From Armatimonadota bacterium (lineage in GTDB: Bacteria > Armatimonadota > Fimbriimonadia > Fimbriimonadales > GBS-DC), in NCBI GenBank assembly GCA_023511915.1, contig JAIMAN010000016.1, positions 1 to 48,181 on the forward strand: a DNA stretch of 48,181 nt. Reading direction: 5' to 3'. Positions within the stretch are counted from its first letter, which is position 1. Every line of letters begins with the position of its first letter. Under the pieces are notes generated by a model. That model was not told the origin of the DNA and searched no databases. It saw nothing but the letters and a program-made list of their open reading frames with translations. Shown here one piece after another: positions 1 to 7,753 of this stretch. Made by a program: the position numbers and the translations under genes.

Positions 1-826
1 CCTCGTAGGTGAACTGGCGGATGGAGCGCTGCAGCCGCCACACTTGCAACTCGCCGTCGTGCAGGCGCAGTTCGCCCGCGTCGCCGCAGATTTCGATGAG
101 GTTCTCGCCAGGCTCCTCGTTGGTGGTGGCGTACAGGTAGCCGTGTGCGCCGTTAGGGTACTCCACCAGCGCGAACGCCTCGTCTTCGGTCTCAATCTCG
201 TGCAGGGCGGCGCGGGTGTGCCCGAAGACCTTGCTGGGCAGCCCGCCCAGCCAAGTCCACAGGTCGATAAAGTGCGGCGCTTGGTTAATCAGCACGCCGC
301 CGCCCTCGCCCGCCCAAGTCGCCCGCCAGCCGCCCGAATCGTAATACGCCTGCGTGCGATACCACGCGGTAATCAGCAGCGTGCGGCGCACCTCGCCGAT
401 GACGCCTTGTTCAATCAGGCGGCGCGCTGCCTGCACTTCGGGGCGAAAACGGTGCTGATAGCCAATCGCGAACTTCGCGCCTGCCCGCTGCGCGGCGGCA
501 ATCATCTGGTCGCCTTCCGAGACCGTCACGCACAGCGGCTTCTCCACCAGCACATGCAGCCCGTGTTCGAACGCGCTTATCGCCACAGGCGCGTGCCCAT
601 AGTGCGGCGTGGCAATCAGCACGGCGTCCAGCAGCCCACTGCGGAACATCGCCTCGTGGTCGGTAAAGTACGGCACGCCGAACTGCTCGCCCGCGGATTG
701 GGCGCGGTCAGGGTGCGTGTCGCACACAGCAGTCAGGGTCGCTTCGGGCACAACCTCCGTCAGGAAGCGGCAGTGCCCCAGCCCCATGCCGCCGAGTCCA
801 ACCACGCCGAACCGAACCGTGTGCAT
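1..826 (-). CDS. Gfo/Idh/MocA family oxidoreductase, C-terminus cut by window edge
   Basis: Reading leftwards from the ATG at 826, the protein begins MHTVRFGVVGLGGMGLGH, a Rossmann dinucleotide-binding loop. The family hallmark EKP motif follows in HVLVEKPLCVTVSEGDQM. Downstream comes GYQHRFRPEVQAARRLI and a region matching the C-terminal alpha/beta domain of this family. About 275 codons are present and the frame is still open at base 1, so the end lies outside the window; family members are usually 330-400 residues. They are NAD(P)-dependent cytosolic enzymes acting on sugars, inositols or similar polyols, and the substrate cannot be read from sequence. It is divergent from the marR-like gene, and the 118-bp gap may hold promoters for both. 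Confidence 0.9.
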   Translation of the reverse strand, partial: MHTVRFGVVGLGGMGLGHCRFLTEVVPEATLTAVCDTHPDRAQSAGEQFGVPYFTDHEAMFRSGLLDAVLIATPHYGHAPVAISAFEHGLHVLVEKPLCVTVSEGDQMIAAAQRAGAKFAIGYQHRFRPEVQAARRLIEQGVIGEVRRTLLITAWYRTQAYYDSGGWRATWAGEGGGVLINQAPHFIDLWTWLGGLPSKVFGHTRAALHEIETEDEAFALVEYPNGAHGYLYATTNEEPGENLIEICGDAGELRLHDGELQVWRLQRSIRQFTYE

Positions 827-921
827 AGCGCGAGGATTCGCGGGCAACCGCGTAAATCCTGCAGGGAACACCGACGCCAAGCCCGCACGCGCCAATATTT
901 AGCCACGCTATACATTTGGGG

Positions 922-927
922 TATTCT
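922..927 (+). promoter_or_regulatory. Predicted -10 box (GGGGTATTCT) of the marR-like operon
   Basis: TATTCT preceded by GGGG lies 17 nt before the GTG start at 945. It matches the GGTAnnnT -10 form repeated throughout the window. A Shine-Dalgarno-like AGGTGA sits between it and the start. The -35 region is weak. Confidence 0.45.
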
Positions 928-944
928 TAAGCGCAGGTGAGACT

Positions 945-1514
945 GTGAGAGAAGCCATCAAGCTGCCGATTGCGCTGACCGAAGAGCTGCTCAACCATGC
1001 CGAGTTGGTCGCGGGGGTGTTCCTGCAGGCGATGTATACCTCCATCGGCGAGAAGTTGCTGGAGGAGCTGGCAGAGTCGGATTTGACCTACTCGCAGATG
1101 CAGGCGTTGCGCTACCTGAACACGCACAAGCGCGTCACGGTGGGCGACTTGGCGGAGGGGCTGAACATCTCGTACCCGTCGGCGACCAACATGGTGCATC
1201 GCTTGGAGAAGAAATCGCTGATTCGGCGCGTGGCGAACCCGCGCGACAGGCGTCAGGTCGGGCTGGCGCTGACCGACGCGGGGCGTGAGATGATTCAGCG
1301 GCTGGATCAGGAGCGTCGCCAGCGGTTCGCCAGCGTGCTGGCGCAGATGGAGCCGTCCGAGCGGGGCGCGTTTATTCAGGGCTTGAGCGCGTTCATTCGC
1401 GCGGGCGTCGAAGCGGGCATCCTCAAGCCGATGGAGGTGTGCCTGCAGTGCGGCGCAAGCGCCGACCCCAACTGCCCGCTGGTGGAGATGCACGCGGTGG
1501 AGGAGTGCCGCTAA
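945..1514 (+). CDS. MarR family transcriptional regulator with four-cysteine tail
   Basis: A 189-residue winged-helix protein. The MarR core spans about residues 35-130, with the recognition region VGDLAEGLNISYPSATNMVH and the wing NPRDRRQVGLALTDAG. MarR proteins bind DNA as dimers and usually repress neighbouring genes in response to small ligands or redox change. Unusually, it ends in a short tail with C166, C169, C177 and C188 (C-x2-C-x7-C-x10-C), plus H183, which could bind a metal or sense thiol oxidation; that is inference. The GTG start at 945 is chosen because AGGTGA lies just upstream. It is the first gene of a rightward run into two membrane proteins, a xylanase and a DNA methyltransferase, and probably autoregulates this run. 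Confidence 0.85.
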   Translation: MREAIKLPIALTEELLNHAELVAGVFLQAMYTSIGEKLLEELAESDLTYSQMQALRYLNTHKRVTVGDLAEGLNISYPSATNMVHRLEKKSLIRRVANPRDRRQVGLALTDAGREMIQRLDQERRQRFASVLAQMEPSERGAFIQGLSAFIRAGVEAGILKPMEVCLQCGASADPNCPLVEMHAVEECR

Positions 1515-1541
1515 CCGCCCTCGCGCATGGGAGAACACTGT

Positions 1542-2597
1542 ATGCCGAGCACCTGGCTCCAACGGTGGCGCGACGCATACTACACAGAAAACCCCGTCGT
1601 CTGGCTGCTGGCGAAAACCGAGAGCGAGCTGTGCCTCCGCCAAATCAGCGCGCCCGAACCCGCCGCAACAGGCAGCGCGTCCAGCCGACTCCAACTCCTG
1701 AAGTCTGACCCTGTCTACTCGCAACGCTATTTCCTCCGGGCGGACGAGAAAGAGTTTGAGCGCACGCTGCTTGCGCCGTGGCATCTCCCCTCGAACCGAT
1801 GGATGCCCGTGTCCGACCAAATCTACCTTGCATTCGCCTCGCTGGTTACGATGACCGCGCTGGTAATCCACTACGCGCTGGCGAAGTCGCCCGTGTGGGT
1901 GGGCGCCGTTGGGGTGGGGGTTGTTGTGCTGGCGTTTTTCCTACCGATGGCGCGCCCGATGCTCGCGCTCTACAGCCTCGCGCAAACCCTCACAGCAGAC
2001 ACCCCCCTCCACATCGGCGTTTCGCGACTCACGCCTGCGCATCTGGTGTACGGCGCGCTGTTGTACGGGGTGGGTCGCATTGCGCGCGCGTCGGCGGTCT
2101 ACGGTATCCTGCCCGCGCTTCTGGTGGCGACGATTGCGCAGGGTTCTGCGCTTCGCGGGCTGCCGACGGCGATTCTGCTTTGGGGCTACAGTGTGTGCGT
2201 CGGCGCGCTGTGGATTCTCTGCACGCTGGCGATTTTGTATGGGCAGGCGACTCGCCTATACGGCGCGTCGCGCGACTGGGTGCGCTGGCAGAACATCCTC
2301 GCGCTGGCGGCGGGTCTGCTTGGTGCGAGCCTGCTTGCGGTTAGCGCGCCCGCGCCTCTGCCCGTGCCTGCGCTGACAGAGTGGGTGCATACGCCGCTAT
2401 GGTGGTGGGGCTTTCTGCCGCCGCTGGGGCTTGTGTCGGGGCTGGCGGCAGGCTTCCACCCGCTGTGGACGCTCTCGCACATTGGGGCGACACTGCTCTC
2501 CATAGGGCTGGGCGCGGCGTTCTGCACGCGCCTCTTGTGCGGAGTGTGGCGTAGCCAAGAGCAGCCCCTGAACGCGGAGACGGAAGGATGGGAGTAG
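1542..2597 (+). CDS. Multi-pass membrane protein, likely ABC-2-type transporter component
   Basis: A hydrophobic protein of about 351 residues with a soluble N-terminal stretch of about 80 residues followed by roughly eight to ten predicted membrane segments. I do not recognise a specific family. The pattern of ERTLLAPWHLPSNRWM just before the first membrane helix recalls the coupling segment of ABC-2 permeases, and the next gene is a similar protein. The ATG at 1542 is preferred because GGGAG lies 8 nt upstream; an in-frame ATG at 1527 has no such signal. The 3' end overlaps the next gene by 10 bp, indicating translational coupling. No ATPase subunit is nearby, so transport function is inferred only. 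Confidence 0.7.
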   Translation: MPSTWLQRWRDAYYTENPVVWLLAKTESELCLRQISAPEPAATGSASSRLQLLKSDPVYSQRYFLRADEKEFERTLLAPWHLPSNRWMPVSDQIYLAFASLVTMTALVIHYALAKSPVWVGAVGVGVVVLAFFLPMARPMLALYSLAQTLTADTPLHIGVSRLTPAHLVYGALLYGVGRIARASAVYGILPALLVATIAQGSALRGLPTAILLWGYSVCVGALWILCTLAILYGQATRLYGASRDWVRWQNILALAAGLLGASLLAVSAPAPLPVPALTEWVHTPLWWWGFLPPLGLVSGLAAGFHPLWTLSHIGATLLSIGLGAAFCTRLLCGVWRSQEQPLNAETEGWE

Positions 2598-4090
2598 CCG
2601 ATGCGCTGGCGGTGTTTCGGTTGGAGTTTCGGCGGTATCTGCGCTGGCGACCGCTGCGCCGATGGCTGTTTGGCTGGACATTGCTTTGCGTGCTGTTGGC
2701 TGCGAGCGTGCCGGCGCTTGTGGCGCAGGGCGAGGCATTTCCGTTGCTGCGCGCGTGGAGGCAGATGGTGCTTGGCTTGCTGTATGTGTCGCCGACATGG
2801 GTGGGGTTCAGCAGCGCGATCTTGCTCACCCAGCGCATCGCTTGGGACGAGGCGCGGCGGGGCGAATTGCCCGACCTCTATCTGACCGCGCTGTCGCCGT
2901 TCGCGATTGCGTTGGGCAAAGTCGCCGCGTGCTGGGCGTTGACGGGGATTCTGATGGCGGCAGCCGCGCCTGCGAGTGCGCTCACTGCGCTTCTGATGGG
3001 CGTTCCGCTGGGCAGGTGGCTAAGCGCGCTGGCGATTGGCTGGGTCATGCACTTTTGGGTCTGCGCGGCGGTCTATCGCCTCCAGTGGCGCACTGTGCCG
3101 CCGATGGAGGCGGTGCACCTATATCCGCTGCGGTTAAACAGCGCGAGCGCCGTCGTGGCAGGCTTGGGGATTGTGGCGTTCAGCCTGTGTCTGCAGGTGT
3201 TCGCGGTCAGTCCAATACCTGCGACGCTGCCGATAGTTCACCTGTTGCCGTGGAACGCGATGTTGCACGCCGACGGTTTCTACCCGACGCCCGTCGGTCA
3301 GGTTTCCGCGTGGGCGTTTCTGTCGCTTGTTTCGCTGCTGGGCGGGCTGGTGTTTATCGCGGCTGGGGCACAGTGGCTGGGTGGGTGGTCGCTGTGGGGC
3401 TACCGATTTCAGCGGATTGTCGGCGGCGCGCTGCTCATCGCGACAGCAACCCTCTGCTTCGCAACGATTGCGCCCCAGAGTGTGTTCCATCCGCGTAGTG
3501 GGGAGCGACTCTTTTTCTGGGGGCTGTTCGTGTGTCTGCTCGTTGGCGTTTTGTTGACCCGCTATGTGCTGGGCTACTACGGGACTCCGCGCGGGCACGA
3601 CGACTCTACGCCGACGGGCGGGATGGTTCGCGAGTGGGTTCTGTTCGGGACGCTGGCGATTCTGACGGCATGGGTCATTCAGGCAAGTTCGGGCGTCGCG
3701 CTCAACGGGGCGCGGCTGGCGGCGCTTGGCTTCTACTTGGGCGGATGGCTGTATCTGGTACAGCAAGTCTTGGCGGGGATTGCAACGACGCGCATTGAGA
3801 CACAGCACAGCGCAGGCAGCGCTTCAACACGGCAGCGCGTAGTCGCAGAAATCAGACTCTTGCAGGACGACCTTGGTTGCCTCGCGCATTTCATGTGGTT
3901 AGCGGTGCTGATTCTCTCCCCGGGGCTCCGAAGCCTCTTTTATTACCCCCTGCTCATCACGCCACTTGGCGGATTTTTGTCGCTCGACTTTCCCGCTTGG
4001 GCGTACTGGGTGTATGGGCTGTATACCGCGCTGCTTGGCGTTGCGCTGGTCGCCCGTCGGAAGCAGGCGTCAACGCAGGCGACGGGGTAG
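2588..4090 (+). CDS. ABC-2-type permease-like membrane protein
   Basis: 500 residues with about twelve predicted membrane helices. The segment RRGELPDLYLTALSPFAIAL matches the cytoplasmic coupling helix of ABC-2 exporter permeases, where E(R)GT-L-LLLATPLS precedes the next helix. Such permeases pair with an ATPase to export drugs, lipids or polysaccharides; no ATPase gene is seen in the window. The ATG at 2588 overlaps the previous stop by 10 bp and only 3 bp separate its stop from the GH10 gene, so all three are probably on one mRNA. The substrate is unknown. A heterodimer with the upstream membrane protein is plausible. Confidence 0.72.
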   Translation: MGVADALAVFRLEFRRYLRWRPLRRWLFGWTLLCVLLAASVPALVAQGEAFPLLRAWRQMVLGLLYVSPTWVGFSSAILLTQRIAWDEARRGELPDLYLTALSPFAIALGKVAACWALTGILMAAAAPASALTALLMGVPLGRWLSALAIGWVMHFWVCAAVYRLQWRTVPPMEAVHLYPLRLNSASAVVAGLGIVAFSLCLQVFAVSPIPATLPIVHLLPWNAMLHADGFYPTPVGQVSAWAFLSLVSLLGGLVFIAAGAQWLGGWSLWGYRFQRIVGGALLIATATLCFATIAPQSVFHPRSGERLFFWGLFVCLLVGVLLTRYVLGYYGTPRGHDDSTPTGGMVREWVLFGTLAILTAWVIQASSGVALNGARLAALGFYLGGWLYLVQQVLAGIATTRIETQHSAGSASTRQRVVAEIRLLQDDLGCLAHFMWLAVLILSPGLRSLFYYPLLITPLGGFLSLDFPAWAYWVYGLYTALLGVALVARRKQASTQATG

Positions 4091-4093
4091 ACT

Positions 4094-5314
4094 ATGGGTA
4101 TGCAGCTGAGCCAACGAGCGCAAGACCTTCTGGCAGGCGCGGCGGGGCGCATCGAGAAGCACCGCAAGGCGGACGCGACCATCCGCCTGCTCGACTCGCG
4201 CGGCAGACCCGTGCGCAACCGCCAAGTGCAAGTAGAGTTCACGCGGCACGCTTTCCTGTTCGGCGCGAACATCTTCCCGCTGTACGACTTTGAAGGGGCG
4301 CAGCACGAGACCTACGGGCGTCGCTTCCGCGATGCGCTGAACTACGCGACGCTGGGGTTCTACTGGGGCGCGTATGAGCCTGAGCCAGGGCGCACGACAG
4401 GACGCGAGCGGCAGATGCGCATCGCCCAGTGGTGCCGCCAATACGGAATCGCGACCAAAGGGCACCCGCTGGTGTGGCACGAGGTCTACCCCCGCTGGGC
4501 GCCGAACGACCCCGACGCCGTGAAACCCCTGCTGAAGGCGCGCGTGCAAAGCATCATCCGCGAGTTTCAGGGGCTGATTGACCGCTGGGATGTCATCAAC
4601 GAGGCGACCGTCTCGCAGACCTTCGACAACGGCGTCGGCAAGTGGGTCGCCCGCGACGGGGCAGCCGCCGTCGTGCTGGAGACCCTGCAGTGGGCAAAGG
4701 AGGCGAACCCGAAGGCGTTCCTGATGTATAACGACTACAACCTCAGCCCCGCGTTCGAGCAGCTGGTGGAGACGCTGGTCAAGCGCGACGCGCCGATGGA
4801 CGCCGTCGGCATCCAGTCGCACATGCATCGCGGCGAGTGGACGCTGGAGCGCGTCTGGGAGGTGTGCGAGACCTACGCGCGGTTCGGCAAGCCGTTGCAC
4901 TTCACCGAAATCACCGTGCTGTCGGGGCAACACGGTTGGGAGTTGCCGCGCCCGTGGGCGTCTACGCCCGACGGCGAGCAACGCCAAGCCGACTATGTGG
5001 AGCGGTTCTACACGCTGCTGTTCTCGCACCCAGCGGTGGAGGCAATCACTTGGTGGGATTTGTGCGACCGTTTCGCGTGGCAGGGCGCGCCTGCGGGCTG
5101 GCTGCGCGAGGATCTGAGCCCCAAACCCGCCTACGAGCGCGTCCGACGCCTGATTCGCGAGCAGTGGTGGACGCCGACCCAGACGCTGACCACCAACGCG
5201 CGGGGCACGGCGCGCCTGCGCGGGTACTTGGGAACCTACCGCCTCACCGTCGGCGCGACGACGCAGGCGTTCGAACTCACGCGCGGCAGAAACGAGTGGG
5301 TCGTGCGGGTGTGA
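4094..5314 (+). CDS. GH10 family endo-1,4-beta-xylanase, apparently cytoplasmic
   Basis: 406 residues. The N-terminal about 85 residues form the small beta domain often found before GH10 modules. The TIM-barrel catalytic domain follows with GHPLVWHEVYPRW (about 123-135), the acid/base glutamate E170 in DRWDVINEAT, and the nucleophile E272 in LHFTEITVLSG. WWDLCDRFAW closes the active-site cleft. A short beta-rich tail ends the protein. GH10 enzymes cleave internal beta-1,4-xylosidic bonds. There is no signal peptide, so it may act inside the cell on imported xylo-oligosaccharides, or be exported in another way. It follows the two membrane proteins by 3 bp, suggesting linked uptake or export and cleavage. 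An in-frame ATG 6 nt downstream is an alternative start. Confidence 0.93.
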   Translation: MGMQLSQRAQDLLAGAAGRIEKHRKADATIRLLDSRGRPVRNRQVQVEFTRHAFLFGANIFPLYDFEGAQHETYGRRFRDALNYATLGFYWGAYEPEPGRTTGRERQMRIAQWCRQYGIATKGHPLVWHEVYPRWAPNDPDAVKPLLKARVQSIIREFQGLIDRWDVINEATVSQTFDNGVGKWVARDGAAAVVLETLQWAKEANPKAFLMYNDYNLSPAFEQLVETLVKRDAPMDAVGIQSHMHRGEWTLERVWEVCETYARFGKPLHFTEITVLSGQHGWELPRPWASTPDGEQRQADYVERFYTLLFSHPAVEAITWWDLCDRFAWQGAPAGWLREDLSPKPAYERVRRLIREQWWTPTQTLTTNARGTARLRGYLGTYRLTVGATTQAFELTRGRNEWVVRV

Positions 5315-5353
5315 GCCTCGTCATCTGGTCTCGTGAGCGCTGCGGGTTTGACG

Positions 5354-6541
5354 ATGGACAACCGTTCGCTGGGGCATGTGCCGACCCCGCCTGAGATTGT
5401 GCAGGCGATGGTCGCGCTAACAGCCCCGTTGCCTGCGTCGCGCTGTCGGGTGCTGGAGCCTGCCTGCGGTGACGCGCCGCTCCTGCGCGCCTTCCGCGCG
5501 GCATACGGCGCAGGGCACGCGCTGGTCGGCGTGGAGCTGCGCCCGCCTGCAACCTGCCCGCCCGACGCCCGCATCCACGCAGCGGACTTCCTGCTGTGGC
5601 GCACCGACGAACGCTTCGAGGTGGTGCTGGGCAACCCGCCCTACGGCATCGTCGGCGACGCCGCGCACTACCCCATTCACGCCCTACGCGAGCGCAAGGC
5701 GGACTACAAGCGCGCCTGCCACACTTGGCGCGGGAAGTATAACCTGTACGGCGCGTTTCTGGAGCGCGCTGTGCGCCTGCTTGCGCCATCGGGCAGGCTG
5801 GTGTTCATCACGCCCGCCACTTGGCTGGTGCTGGACGACTTTCGCCTGCTGCGCGGGTTTCTGGCGGCGCGCGGGCGGCTGGAGGTGTTTGCCGTCGGGC
5901 GCGTGTTCCCCAGAGTGAATGTGTCGGCGGTCATCCTGCGCTTCACAGCAGGCGCGCAGGGGCTGGCGCTGTACGACTGGCGAGGCTGTGTCGGCGCGCC
6001 GCGCCTGTGCCGTGACCAGCCGCGCTACGACGGCGACCTCATCCGATTCGAGACCGCCGCGACGCAGGCGTGGGAGCGGTCGGGCGCGCCGCTGGGCGAG
6101 GCGTTCCACATCCGATTCGCCGCGCGCAGCACCGAGTTCCGCGCCAGCGGGCTGACGCGCCCCGCGCCCGATGCAGGCGATGTGCCCGTCCTGACGGGGC
6201 GCAACCTCGCCGCAGGCGCCATCGACTACGCTGCCTGCTATTCGGGGCTGTGGATGCGCCGCGAGGACGCGCACCAACTGCGCGCGTTCTACGCCGAGCC
6301 GCACCTGGTGGTCGGGCACACCAAAGGCGCACGCCTCGTGTGCGCGGTGGACTGGCAGTGCTACCCGTGGCGCGAGGAGTACCACCTGCTGCCGAAGGCG
6401 GGCTGCCCAGCGGACTGGGCGCGGCTGGAAGCGTACCTGAACAGCGCGGCGGTGCAGCGACACTTGCAGGCGATGTACCGCGACCTGACCCCCCATATGA
6501 CGCGCACGATGCTGGCGCGTGTGCCCCTCCCGCAAGGGTAG
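5354..6541 (+). CDS. Orphan adenine-specific DNA methyltransferase (TaqI/Eco57I-like)
   Basis: About 395 residues. HVPTPPEIVQAMV is the N-terminal motif X region of gamma-class N6-adenine methyltransferases. LEPACGDAPLL is the SAM-binding motif I and GNPPYGI (about 93-99) is the catalytic NPPY motif IV. The C-terminal half resembles a TaqI-like target-recognition domain, including GHTKGARL and YLNSAAVQRHLQ. It would methylate adenine N6 in a specific DNA site. No restriction endonuclease gene is adjacent, so it is an orphan or a regulatory methyltransferase. The ATG at 5354 is used; an in-frame GTG at 5333 would add seven residues and neither has a clear ribosome-binding site. It is the last gene of the marR-led run. 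Confidence 0.85.
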   Translation: MDNRSLGHVPTPPEIVQAMVALTAPLPASRCRVLEPACGDAPLLRAFRAAYGAGHALVGVELRPPATCPPDARIHAADFLLWRTDERFEVVLGNPPYGIVGDAAHYPIHALRERKADYKRACHTWRGKYNLYGAFLERAVRLLAPSGRLVFITPATWLVLDDFRLLRGFLAARGRLEVFAVGRVFPRVNVSAVILRFTAGAQGLALYDWRGCVGAPRLCRDQPRYDGDLIRFETAATQAWERSGAPLGEAFHIRFAARSTEFRASGLTRPAPDAGDVPVLTGRNLAAGAIDYAACYSGLWMRREDAHQLRAFYAEPHLVVGHTKGARLVCAVDWQCYPWREEYHLLPKAGCPADWARLEAYLNSAAVQRHLQAMYRDLTPHMTRTMLARVPLPQG

Positions 6542-6546
6542 GCGCG

Positions 6547-7539
6547 CTAAGTGCGGGCGAACGCGAGCCTGCGCACGGCGTCCAGCACCTCGTCCACCTG
6601 AATCGCCGCCATGCACGACCGCCCCACCTCGCGAGGGTCCGACTTGTCGATGATGATGTGCTTCTTGCCGATGGGACCGTAGCGTCGTGCGGAGGTCGCG
6701 CCGTACAGCCCGACGACAGGCGCGCTGACGGCGGCAGCCAGATGCGCGGGTCCCGTGTCGCCGCTAATGAGCGCGTCCAGCCCGCTGATGGCGACAATCA
6801 GCTCGTCCAGCGTGAGTCTGCCTGTGAGGGTGAGCGGCTCGGTGCGCATCGCGCTCAGGATGGCTTCGGCGAGCGGCATATCGCCCGCGCCGCCCAGCAG
6901 CAGCACGCGCGCGCCGTCGTGTTGCAGCGCGTCGGCGACCTGCGCGTACCGTTCGGGCAGCCACTGACGATGGGGCGCGCTCGCGCCTGGATTGACGCCC
7001 ACCAACGGTCGCTCACCGCGCCAGCCCGCCTGCGCCAACTTCTGCGGCAGGCTCTGGTACGCCTTCGGGTCGGGGAACAGCTCCAGTCGCCAGTCGCTCG
7101 TGTCGCAGCCCAGCAGCTCGACCACCTTGCGGAAATGGTCGTTCATATCGTGCGCGTTGGGGTCCCACTCGATGCTGGCGGTCAGCAGCCTGCCAAACAG
7201 CTGCTTGCGCACGCCGTAGCGCTGCGGGATACGCGCCAGAAAGGTGTGCAGGGTCTTTTCGTCGCTGCGGTCTAAAATCACGGCGCGGTCGAACCTGCCG
7301 CGATAGAGGTTCCAGATGCTGCGCAGCTTGCCCCGTAGCCCGCGCGGGCGGATGCGCACCCACACCTCGTCCACATAGGGGCAATAGCGCAGCAGGGAGT
7401 GCCCGCGCTCGCCCGCCTCGATGGTGATATGGGCTTCAGGGAAGCGGCGGCGCAACGCGCGCAGCGCGGGTATCGTGTACACGATGTCGCCGATCCCTGT
7501 GCGTGCAAACACGAAAATCCGTTCGCGTGTCCCTCTCAC
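6547..7539 (-). CDS. Glycosyltransferase family 9 (heptosyltransferase-like)
   Basis: About 330 residues. The N-terminus reads RIFVFARTGIGDIVYTIPAL, the GT9 fingerprint, and the C-terminal sugar-nucleotide site reads ALISGDTGPAHLAAA followed by VVGLYGATSARRYGP. GT9 enzymes transfer heptose or related sugars during lipopolysaccharide or glycan assembly at the inner face of the inner membrane. The GTG at 7539 is chosen because GAGGG lies 5 nt upstream and the family motif then starts close to residue 6; an in-frame ATG at 7590 would add 17 residues that overlap the promoter. It converges on the methyltransferase gene with a 5-bp gap. A second GT9 gene lies at 30864-31952. Confidence 0.9.
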   Translation of the reverse strand: MRGTRERIFVFARTGIGDIVYTIPALRALRRRFPEAHITIEAGERGHSLLRYCPYVDEVWVRIRPRGLRGKLRSIWNLYRGRFDRAVILDRSDEKTLHTFLARIPQRYGVRKQLFGRLLTASIEWDPNAHDMNDHFRKVVELLGCDTSDWRLELFPDPKAYQSLPQKLAQAGWRGERPLVGVNPGASAPHRQWLPERYAQVADALQHDGARVLLLGGAGDMPLAEAILSAMRTEPLTLTGRLTLDELIVAISGLDALISGDTGPAHLAAAVSAPVVGLYGATSARRYGPIGKKHIIIDKSDPREVGRSCMAAIQVDEVLDAVRRLAFART

Positions 7540-7560
7540 GATTGCCCTCGTGCCAGCAGT

Positions 7561-7566
7561 ATTGTA
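7561..7566 (-). promoter_or_regulatory. Predicted -10 box (GGTACAAT) of the GT9 gene
   Basis: Reading leftwards, TACAAT preceded by GG lies 21 nt before the GTG start at 7539, leaving room for the GAGGG ribosome-binding site. It fits the recurrent GGTAnnnT form of this window. Confidence 0.45.
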
Positions 7567-7679
7567 CCTAACTGTCGCATCAAAGCGCACACCCTCGATA
7601 GAGTGCGCTTTTCGAACGACCGTTTGTTAAATTCAGGCAAAATTCCCCCCAATTCCACCCGAATTCCACCCCTCACCCC

Positions 7680-7708
7680 TTGACTTTTGGCGCAGGATGC
7701 CTTATAAT
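7680..7708 (+). promoter_or_regulatory. Consensus sigma-70 promoter of the secreted protein gene
   Basis: TTGACT at 7680-7685 and TATAAT at 7703-7708 are separated by exactly 17 nt. This is the only promoter in the window with both boxes near consensus, which suggests strong constitutive expression of the 7754 gene. The predicted transcript begins around 7715. Confidence 0.85.
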
Positions 7709-7712
7709 TTTG

Positions 7713-7728
7713 CTGGGTGACAACCCAG
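7713..7728 (+). promoter_or_regulatory. Hairpin at the predicted 5' end of the mRNA
   Basis: CTGGGT and ACCCAG form a perfect 6-bp inverted repeat with a 4-nt loop. It begins 5 nt after the TATAAT box, so it would sit at or next to the transcript start. It may be a 5' stabilising stem-loop or an operator. Confidence 0.5.
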
Positions 7729-7753
7729 ATACTCAATCAGAGGAGGTAATGCG

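Noticed and set aside
44-940. Long rightward open frame
   Set aside because: It is the antisense shadow of the oxidoreductase gene. The opposite strand shows clear Rossmann and EKP motifs, and this frame does not.
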